This document shows positions 54,594 to 64,000 of a DNA stretch of 64,000 bases, one piece after another. Where the stretch lies: NCBI GenBank assembly GCA_003344405.1, contig NOWV01000075.1:248001-312000 (forward strand). Reading direction: 5' to 3'. The position numbers and the translations under genes were made by a program. Source of the DNA: Trichoplax sp. H2 (taxonomy: Eukaryota > Placozoa > Uniplacotomia > Trichoplacea). Every line of letters starts with the position of its first letter. The first letter of the stretch is position 1. The notes beneath the pieces are model-generated. The model ran no database searches, was not told where the DNA came from, and worked only from the letters and a program-made list of their open reading frames with translations.

Positions 54594-57500
54594 TTTGATT
54601 TAATAAAGTTGACAAACGATTTCTTTCGTCAGCTTTTCTCTTAATAAAAGGTTTAATAAGATTTAATTCTGGAGTTACTTACTGCCACCAGATAAGCCAA
54701 TGTTGTAATAAAGATCTAAAGAGTGAGCAAATGTTAAAAATTAAAGAAGACTTGAAATTATGATTAGCTCTGATATATATCCTTGCACGCTAAATTTCAT
54801 AGTAGTGCAATTAATTTAAGAATAGATGCTGTAATCTAGTTTGGTTCATTTCTAGTCTAGGAATAAATTAATTAAATCGCTAGCTATCAATATTACTTAC
54901 CAATATTCAATTATTGTCTTGATCTTTACCAGAGCAAGAACCTGCCAACAAATCAGTTGCTGTCCAAATGGATGATCTCTGTTTTACCGTGATATTAAAG
55001 AATACTAATATCAACCTGGCTATATACCAAAAGAAAAGGTTTATGTTTTAATTAAATTCGTTTTACATACTTTTGATGACTCGCTTTTGTTTCTTATTAA
55101 TACTTTCTATTAAGTAAAAACAATCAAAAATAATAATAAGAACAATAATTACAGTCAATTTATTGGAAAATTATTAATATAGACATCTCTAATTCAGCGG
55201 AAGAAGACCTAATAGTTACCACAGTAACCAAAATTCTATAGCTATCGAATTGAAATATTTTAATCATTTTGATTAATAATAATAAGCATAGTGAAAAATG
55301 AAGTTTAATATCCAAAAATGCTATCAATAAATTATAGCGATCTTCTAGAAAGAGAGTATTCACTGTACCGTACGATATTATAGAAGATAAATCGTTTCAT
55401 TTCAAAGTTTGTATTAATGTAGTATAATAACTGAATATTTACGACTATCCTGTTATTGAAATCGATTTTAATGGCTTGGTAAATATTGTTGTATACTAAT
55501 CAGAGATTATACTGTATTTTAATAGCAATATCGTACTGTTGCCTGGTTTATTTTTGGAATATACAATACTTCAGCCAATACAATGTAGAAAAATATTAAT
55601 AACCACTATAAGGAAGTAACATTATTCTACATCTGCGGACAAAAACATATTGATTTGATGAAGAACTGTGCGGCTAATATTGTTTCCCATGCTTTATTCA
55701 TTTTTATTTGTCTATACTCTAATGAAGTTGAAGCTGAATTTTCCGTAATGTTATTCAGAAACTTAATATTATAACTTGAAACAATAAAATGACCTATGGT
55801 CTTAATTACACTTACTATTAATATTGACTAAATTTAATTTTTTTTTCAAAGGATAATTATTTCGATATCTAAAATTGTGAAAGTTTTTTATTTAAATTTT
55901 AATTGATTTATTTAAAAATTCAAATAAAATATTCTAGAGGTATTTAAAATCGTAACCTTTAGTGCTAAGTAACTAACGAAAGGTATGTTATTGGCTAAAG
56001 CAAAGAATAAAAGGTCCTTAACTGATAAAATTACTGTAACTGTAGCTGTCATCTTATTATGGTTAGTTAAATATACGTTTGAGAAATATTAAAGTAAATC
56101 ATTTGATGAATCAATGAATCAATAAATCAAAATAATTGTAATCCAATGTATTTAATGTATCTAGCTCGTAGTGCGTCAATATGCATTCTATCATTTCGTC
56201 TATTCTATGGTATAATCACCGATATTATATCGGCTTGGAGCAGCTGGTTTTACTGATGCTTTGTTAATTTAGCTCTTACACCGGTAGTTCATAAATATCA
56301 TACGGAACTTTTAAAGACAGTAGTAAATAATTTTTAAAATAGTTATAGTCTAAGAATTATAGAAGGCATAATTAGTTTAAGCGGTATACAATTCTGCAAT
56401 TATATTCATACTTTCAATAGAGGTTTATAGTGGTGAATTACATTCAATTTTATGCATGAATTCTTTGATATTGGCAGCAAAAACGATTTAGAAGTACCGT
56501 AAAACTTATGCTGATGAATTGTAACAAAAGATTATAACGATGCAGGTAACCAACTTTTGACAGATAAATAGATATGATTATCTGTTTGCGAAGGAAAAAT
56601 ACTGGTTTGATGAACAACCGGTATTAACCATCTTCACACTATTATAAGTATATTTTGATTTCAATTTATGTATTAAGCATACAGAATAAACTGAATGAAG
56701 TCTGTCAAAATCATGACCAAATAAAATGCTATGGAAGCTATTGCTAGAATTAAAGCTATCACAACTGGACATTACTGTGCCTGTTATAATATCTTAGTAA
56801 GAATAATTAATATTTTCTATGGGTAGCCGCGCCTTATTTAGATTCCCTGGCCTAGGATCTTTCATAAAAATTACATTCTTATGATAAGAAAAATTTTTTC
56901 CCACGGTTGTCTTTAGAAGTATTACTGACGTGCCGCAATGTTTAATTGAAATAGTAACATGATTACTTAAAATTTTGAATGTATTAATGAGATAATTGCT
57001 GAACTGAAGATAATATTGACTTTGTAAACTTTTTGTCAACTTTAATAAAAAATTTAATAAAATATCAACGATTATATTGTACTATTAATAATGATTAAAA
57101 TTCCGTAATGTTTGCGGTTCTCATATATAGTGCTGACTGCAATTTTTTGATCATATTTTTACAAACAAGCTATCAGTTCAAATAAACTAGCATAAAATCC
57201 CGAGTAAGCTTTACTGTATTACAAGTTGGCATATACCTGTCAGATAAAGTGATTTTGGAAGCTGTATAATTAAAGGGACTAATATTACGTAAGTCAAATC
57301 AATCAAAATTTTCCAGTTCTAATTTATGATTCATTAGGGTGTCAATTGCTACAATAGCATTTAATGAATAAGTAATTTCTCCATAAAATGACTTTCAACA
57401 TTCATAAACCAAATTTTGACGAAAGAATAGGAGGAAGGCCGTCATTTCAAATGATCAGCCAATAATAATCTTTTACATACTTTATAATTCATTATAATGG

Positions 57501-58021
57501 ACCCGTTGGTTTCCTTAGAAAATATTTTACCATTATTAAATGTTATTGGATTGAAGGAACCATATCGGCTATCTTATTACATTAACAGTAACAAGTAAGT
57601 GATTCATGATGGTATTCAGTAGTAGAAATTTAAATTAATTATAGATCTTTATAATAATCACATCGATTGAGATCATAACAAATACGGCTTTTTTGCTATT
57701 ATACAAGCCAAATTCATTTCACACTATCACCAAGTTTTCATTCTTCATTTAATTCCCAATCAAAACTACTACTAATTATAAGTTATAGCTTTCTAACTCC
57801 TTTAGCACTCAAATAATCAACTTAACAACAAACTATGATGGATTTGCTGTTTATAATCGGTAAACCCGGAAAATTTTTACATATTTAAGCAGAATGTAAT
57901 GTCTTGAACTATCTAAAAATATCGGGAATCTTTGCATATATTTCAATCAGCCAATCAACTTCATTTTGACTCTAACAGCTCCTACACCATTAGCACAACA
58001 ACATTGAATTCGTTTACCTCT

Positions 58022-58405
58022 TAAGCAAAATATTTTAGCGCGGTAATAATCTATTTTTCTTATTTATTACGACTATTATAGAGCCGATCCAGATTTCAAC
58101 TTTGTAAATTGATCATAATGTTTCAGTAATCATTATAGAAATCCAATTTTGATAATTTCATAGAGTAACTATCATCATGCTTTACATACTTTTCAATAAA
58201 ACATAGCGGTCTTAACCAAAGTATTTTAGTTCGGGAATAATTAATTTCTTACTAATTATGACTATTATAGAGCCCATCGAGATTTCAACTTTGTAAATCG
58301 ATCATAAAGCTTCAATAATTAATCATTGTAGAAATCCAATTATGGTAATTTCATGAGAGTAGTTATCATCATGCTTTACATACTTTTCAATAAAACATCA
58401 CGGTT
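58022..58405. repeat. Tandem duplication, period about 189 bp
   Basis: Copies share GACTATTATAGAGCC (58071 and 58260), GATTTCAACTTTGTAAAT and ATCATCATGCTTTACATACT followed by TTTCAATAAAACAT. Confidence 0.85.
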
Positions 58406-59159
58406 CATAATTAGAATTTATACAGTATCTAATTTTCAAAGTTATAACAGACATTAGCTCATGATATAATGAATTTGTGGCATAATGATTCATGCTATGA
58501 TACAGTTCCTAAAAGTTCTCAAGACTTGCAATCTTCGTTGTTTTGATTATTTATGTTGCTATGTTGCACAAATCACAGCATATACAAAATTTATAATAAC
58601 AATCTTTAATGCAAGTTGTATTTTTGTTTAAATACAGTATATGGCATCAGTTAAGTATTCTTTTACTCTCCTATGTTTTGGAGGCCGACAGTGTCATTCA
58701 AAAAAAGAGCTAAAGGCAGATGGAAATAACATAATTATATACAATTCTGACAATTATTTTTCTTAAAATATGGGTATTACAGCCTTACTATTTTGAGAAT
58801 AAGAAAGTAAAAGCATGAGAAAGAGTGTAAGTTATAAAATATTATATAAAATAATTCTGTTACTTTTGCAGTTAGCTGTAAGTAATGATTACATTCTTTG
58901 TAGTAACGACGATAATATTTAACTTTTAAAAATATTAAGTGATTTAGTTAATTTGATTGTTATACAATAGCCAAAAATTGGTCTTATTACCAGGAAATTA
59001 ATGGAAACATTTCAATACAAACTTTGTAGCTGCTACAAGCAAAACTATACTCTCGTTTATGATCCATAGCTGCCCTAACAGCCTTTTATGGTGTATTCAT
59101 GTAAAGGAATTTCTTAATTTATGCGATTTTAATTTTATTCTAGAGAATCATTTATTGCT

Positions 59160-59760
59160 ATCGCTATATTTTATTCGGAAAGCGAAGAAAATCTGTCGAC
59201 AAGAGTTATTTTTTATTTTAATATCTATAAGAATCCTTGTAGGGGCAGAAATATACCAAAATGTAATATATTTTAAAAATTTATCGAAATTTTCCATTTT
59301 ACAATATTTTACGTAGTGGCGACAACTAATATTGCGCACTCTGTCTACTCATTTAATCATTAGATAGCGATTATGTCAATTTCTTAAAACTTGAGTTATT
59401 GTTCTGAATGACTTTCTTAACATATTAAGAATTTTTAAATTATTACTATCCTCATACATCAGCCAAAAAACGAAGAATATCTAGTGACAAGAAGTATTTT
59501 AAAGTTTAGTATTTGTGGTAATACTACGACCAACAGAAGTCTACGAAAGAGCAATAACTTTTAAACTTTTATCGAATTTTTTCACTTTAAGATATTTCTT
59601 GTGTAGTGATGACAATTATTTTATTTTATTTACTCTGTTTGCTACTTTAATTAATAGATCGCGATTACGTCAATTTACTAAAATTGAATTACTGAATGGC
59701 ATTATTGAAGCATTGAGAATTTTTTGCCTTAGTATTGACGCATTCTCATAGCTGCTGCAT
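59160..59760. repeat. Diverged tandem duplication, period about 288 bp
   Basis: Shared blocks: TTATCGAAATTTT versus TTATCGAATTTTTT (59281 and 59569), GTAGTGGCGACAA versus GTAGTGATGACAA, and GCGATTATGTCAATTT versus GCGATTACGTCAATTT. Confidence 0.7.
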
Positions 59761-61167
59761 ATAATTAACTGCAATTAAGAAATGAATATCTCTTGAAACA
59801 AAATGTGCGGTATAAAACGTATGCATGTATCTTTATAATGTACGATAATAGCGATAATTTTGATCCAGTAATGATCGTTATTCTTAAGCTTTTTACTAAT
59901 TCTATTCAAGAACCGTATGACTCAATTCTTATTTTCCATGGAAATGCTGTGAAATACTGCTTAGTTTTTTACAGCCTGCTAACATCATATGAGGCAATTT
60001 TATTGGTTCAAACCGATGACGAGTTGAAAGTAATTTGTATTTATGTATAACGAAAAGCAACTCTGTGCTGCTAATTCTGGCTATTAATAACTGTTTTGTA
60101 AAGTAATAAATGAAACCTTAAGCTAAGAATTACTGTGACTCATCGCAAAACATTCCATTTACATTTTAATAATTTTATTCAAGTCGATGGTGGAAACATT
60201 TTAATAACTTAAAAAATTTCTCTATTATTAAAATAATTTCATTAGTTTTGATTATACTAGCCGAATAGGTGCTTTTCCACTATACGGTATTCAGACGCAT
60301 TTGAATTTTAGATCCGGTTCTGATACAGTAATTGCTCAATCCGAAACCTTCCAAAATGGTTGTTTGATCATTTGAGAGCGTGAGATTCTTATTTCCATGC
60401 AATGATGACATTGTCATGGAACTGACTTTACTATAGAGACTTTAATTTTTGAATGATACTTCACAAGCATATCAAGCTTTAGATTTAGTGGGCAAAAATT
60501 TATTTTGTTTTCGGTGGTCTTAACTAAGGTGTTCTGTAGTACTGGATTATACCATAATGGATTAAAATATATCAGTTACTAACGATTCTGTCATTTCGAA
60601 ATAGCTTGGTAAGAGAATAATGTTATAATCTATAAGTCAACTCTCTGGACCATATATATCTGTTCAATTAGGAATTCTATTTCAACAGAAAAACTTCCAC
60701 GCCTTGTAGATATTTTAAACACAGGTTTTCTAGAAGACTAGAACTCTCGTGATTATACTATGAACTGCGATTTAAAATACAATATGCTTCTATGATAGTT
60801 CATAAGTCCTAGTTAGTACTATTACTATTGAAGCATTTACATGAATTAGAGACTGATCTTACATTTACTTACCTAATAAAGGTCGTAGTATTGACATTCA
60901 GTAATCACTAATGACTAATACAAAACAATCAAATTACACTATATCCATACATGAAATGTTCTCCAGATACTCTATGTAAGGTTCGTAATATAAGTTCTAA
61001 GTTTTAATGAGATCGTACAAATGTCCACTTCCATGTCTAGGGATCAATACGTAATTGAGTATTATTATCATTGTGTGGTAATAGCTAGTTTATTGCCGAG
61101 ACCCACGCCTATTTTCGGATTCCTACGTTACAGAGTAGTAATCTATAACCTACCGTAACAATGACTA

Positions 61168-61195
61168 CTAGAAGAAGACTTAATCTTCTTTCTAG
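61168..61195. repeat. Short inverted repeat (hairpin)
   Basis: CTAGAAGAAGA, a 5-base loop, then TCTTCTTTCTAG, with one bulge. No function is assigned. Confidence 0.5.
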
Positions 61196-61412
61196 TCCTT
61201 TCTAGTAGTCCTTGGCTATATGTTAGTCATAACGATTCCAACTGTGAGTAGATTATTCTCAACCCCCTTATATGACTATTAGTTTGAGTATCACTCTCTC
61301 ACAAAAAAGCCTGTGGTACATTGAAGTACAGTATATCTAAATTAGAAATTGATTAAATAAGGGTAAGCAAATGAAATTGGCTTTACATACATATTTCTAC
61401 TCTAATCTCTGC

Positions 61413-61445
61413 GTTACAGTGTTATAACACTTATTACACTGTAAC
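61413..61445. repeat. Hairpin, variant 1
   Basis: GTTACAGTGT...ACACTGTAAC stem with one mismatch (T in TATTACACT) compared with the perfect version in the right copy at 62042-62074. Confidence 0.7.
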
Positions 61446-61503
61446 ATCAAAATCATATTATCGCAACAGTGTAAGCGTCTTGCTGTTAGAATAAATGCCA
61501 TGA

Positions 61504-61678
61504 GATAGAGAAGACCTATTATTGCATAAATATACATAGAAAATTTCAGAGTCGAAACGATATATATATTTCTTTGCGCTCGCGTGGCGTATATATCCGA
61601 TTTTTAGTGTTTCATTTTTTATTTCCTTTTATTATCTTTTTGTTATTATTTTTCGCGGGGGTCCAGGTCTTCTCTATC
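61504..61678. mobile_element. 175 bp MITE with 8 bp target duplication
   Basis: Perfect 14 bp terminal inverted repeats GATAGAGAAGACCT and AGGTCTTCTCTATC. It is flanked by TGCCATGA on both sides (61496-61503 and 61679-61686). The duplicate locus at 61942-62368 has a single TGCCATGA and no insert, an exact empty site. An 8 bp duplication fits the hAT superfamily. The element has no coding capacity, and includes a GCGCTCGCGTGGCG patch that is GC-rich for this region. Confidence 0.9.
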
Positions 61679-61921
61679 TGCCATGAAATTTCCACGAGCT
61701 TGGCTAGTTTGTATTATAACATCAACAAAATATTTCAGTTTTACATACCCAAACATAACAGCGAATTGGGACTATTATTTTGTGATTTTTTTTCAACCGA
61801 AATGATAATAAGATAAAAATAGCTATGCTTCCTAAGGTAACTACAATAATATTGTTTATTCATACGATAGTAGAAAAAGGTAGAACCAATGTGTGACTTG
61901 TTTGGTGTAAATGTTAATGTC

Positions 61922-61941
61922 NNNNNNNNNNNNNNNNNNNN
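61922..61941. other. Assembly gap, 20 N
   Basis: Run of 20 N with the same sequence on both sides, as at the first gap. Confidence 0.99.
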
Positions 61942-62368
61942 GTGGTACATTGAAGTACAGTATATCTAAATTAGAAATTGATTAAATAAGGGTAAGCAAA
62001 TGAAATTGGCTTTACATACATATTTCTACTCTAATCTCTGCGTTACAGTGTTATAACACTTATAACACTGTAACATCAAAATCATATTATCGCAACAGTG
62101 TAAGCGTCTTGCTGTTAGAATAAATGCCATGAAATTTCCACGAGCTAGGCTAGTTTGTATTATAACATTAACAAAATATTTCAGTTTTACATATCCAAAC
62201 ATAACAGCGAATTGGGACTATTATTTTGTGATTTTTTTTCAACCGAAATGATAACAAGATAAAAATAGCTATGCTTCCTAAAGTAACTACAATAATATTG
62301 TTTATTTATACGATAGTAGAAAAAGGTAGAACCTAATGTGTGACTTGTTTGGTGTAAATGTTAATGTC
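61942..62368. repeat. Right copy of second gap-flanking duplication (empty site)
   Basis: 427 bp starting right after the N gap, lacking the MITE. It carries the perfect 14+5+14 hairpin at 62042-62074 (GTTACAGTGTTATA, loop ACACT, TATAACACTGTAAC). Confidence 0.92.
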
Positions 62369-63838
62369 TAGACGTAATTTATATGGACTTTGGAACTTAA
62401 ATATTATAGTAGGATCAGGCCTGCTGTGTTAGGATAAATATTTGTAGCACAGACGTAAACAGCGTAGCTATATAAGTAGATTAGAAAATTGCTAGATAGA
62501 TGAGAGATTTAGAACCATAGAGGAATATAGGATAGAACAGAAACCCATCGAAAGTGAGAGAAGATAGTAGGAATCAAGATATATTAGCACAATCCTTTTA
62601 ACGTAGAGAAATAATTTCTGTTAACTAAATTATCGAAAAATCCTCTATATTATTGTGGAATTTGAATCTGATTAGTCTAATTAGATAAAATCAAGTTTCT
62701 TTACAGTGGGATTCCAATATCACTTTATGATCAACAAGATGTCGGTTGACTTAAGCGTTTAATGTTATGACATCTTCATATCCAGCTAGATTGTCGCCTA
62801 AATTAGCACATTATGAGCGTAAAACGAGAAACGACTTCCTCAAACATTTTATAAATTCCGATTAAGCAATTTATAAACTGTAATTAGAATTTAGGCGATC
62901 TAGCGGTATATAAGAGTGTAGTATACTTAGATAAAATATTTTTATAAACAATAATCTTATTAATAGAAACAAATGTACATTTCAATATTAATCACAAGTC
63001 TTTATTTCTACCTTATTTAATTAATATTTCATAAACACTACTAGGTACAAATATCTCGTAGTGTTATGGTTTTTCTAATGCATTCAAATCTTTGTATTGA
63101 CAGTAACGTCATACGATATCAATAACTAAATAGTTGAATATTATCCTGTATTGGTATGAAAGAGCAGATAACGCAAATAAACACTATTAAATTAAGTGTT
63201 GTACAGTGGATTTACTTATTACAGAACTTATACAATGTTGGCGAAATGTTATAATTTTAGATCAATATGTAGTCGATATGCTTACATGATTCTAGGGATA
63301 GCATAAATCATATTAATAATTCCTTTATCATCGAATAATTTACCTTCCGTATTACAAAGTCGATCCTTTTACCTATGGGATTAAATCAGAACACCAGTTA
63401 ACCCATAATGACTGATATCGAAATTAATGAGAGAATTGAGAAATAATTGAACGCTGCAAATATACATATTGGATTTGAATCCATCCTATAGAAGACTATT
63501 GAAGACTTAGAATTGTGATAAATTTAATTTCCAGGAACATATGGTAGTATTTAATTATTAATATGGTACTCAGTGAAATCTTTAATATTAAATTTCAATT
63601 TCTAAAACAGCTTGGACTGGAAGCACAACTTTGCAAACCGTCAATCATTAGAACTTGATCTTATCTGAATTTAATACAGCTTAAACAATATTTATAATTT
63701 TAAACTTGTTATTACAACCGGCATATTAAATATAATAAAGACTTACGCCTATTTTAATACAAAATCAAGAATAATTATCAACATAATTTCTTGTCCTATA
63801 TATTTTATTGTCTAAATTTTATATTGTCCAAGCAGTGT

Positions 63839-64000
63839 ATTATTAATTCAATGCTTTATTCAATATCTATTGGTAATTACAGGCTGATAATGTGAGCGAT
63901 AATTATTAAGCAAGAAAGATTATAAATCATAACTACCATAATTTGATTATTAATGCACTACTTTATTCAATAATATTGGCAATCATAGGCTGATAGTATG
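63839..64000. repeat. Tandem duplication at window edge, period about 107 bp
   Basis: ATTATTAATTCAATGCTTTA and ATTATTAATGCACTACTTTA begin two copies that both run into TTCAAT.., GGTAAT/GGCAAT and AGGCTGATA. The second copy is cut by the window end, so the array may continue. Confidence 0.7.

Larger units (their letters stand above)
61313..61921. repeat. Left copy of second gap-flanking duplication (MITE present)
   Basis: 609 bp ending at the N gap. It matches 61942-62368 with few substitutions, apart from the extra 183 bp made of a 175 bp insertion plus one 8 bp target copy. Confidence 0.92.
54594..64000. other. AT-rich gene desert to window end
   Basis: No supported gene. It contains tandem duplications, an assembly gap with flanking duplicate copies, and a MITE, listed separately. 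ORFs at 59059-59316 and 59515-59751 are in adjacent diverged repeat copies but do not encode similar peptides. Confidence 0.5.

Noticed and set aside
59059-59751. Two adjacent plus ORFs of 85 and 78 codons
   Set aside because: They sit in neighbouring copies of a diverged tandem repeat but in non-matching frames, so coding is not conserved between copies.
61741-61950. Minus ORF spanning the N gap
   Set aside because: It contains unknown residues from the gap and overlaps a duplicated allelic end.

Overview
This is a eukaryotic, AT-rich nuclear window. Its housekeeping genes have many short introns with GT-AG ends, and I could rebuild four of them exon by exon. Protein similarity (class III alcohol dehydrogenase, a CoA-type mitochondrial carrier, CCDC6, ZGRF1) points to an animal. 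Short introns, animal-like gene structure and a local expansion of intronless orphan GPCRs suggest an early-branching animal, possibly a placozoan. That assignment is inference and was not checked against any database.

Layout: (1) 1-20 kb is gene-dense. It holds the 3' end of a ZGRF1-type SF1 helicase (+), an unrecognised two-exon gene ending 66 bp away tail-to-tail (-), a seven-exon CCDC6 orthologue (-), a ten-exon SLC25A16-type mitochondrial carrier (-), and a twelve-exon ADH5/S-(hydroxymethyl)glutathione dehydrogenase (+). The last two diverge from a 2.9 kb spacer packed with GTAC-centred palindromic repeats (TACTGTACAGTA-like). The rebuilt exons keep frame across every junction: CCDC6 363 aa, carrier 305 aa, ADH5 377 aa. 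(2) 20-64 kb is a gene-poor AT-rich desert with three intronless minus-strand GPCR genes (348, 342 and 345 aa) that are clear paralogues. They lack most class A micro-switch residues (D2.50, DRY Arg, W6.48, N7.49) but share a private N-terminal signature and a WWRxCPxYC second extracellular loop.

The desert carries many diverged two-copy tandem duplications (period about 107-304 bp), a hAT transposase relic, a TTAA-flanked CCGGA hairpin that may be a piggyBac-like end, a candidate solo LTR, and two 20-N gaps. Each gap is bracketed by near-identical sequence, which looks like unmerged allelic contig ends. The second pair shows a clean filled/empty-site polymorphism for a 175 bp MITE with 14 bp inverted repeats and an 8 bp target duplication.

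The housekeeping genes are functionally unrelated. The GPCR cluster with decayed signalling motifs is the most distinctive biology. No tRNA, rRNA or CRISPR was seen.
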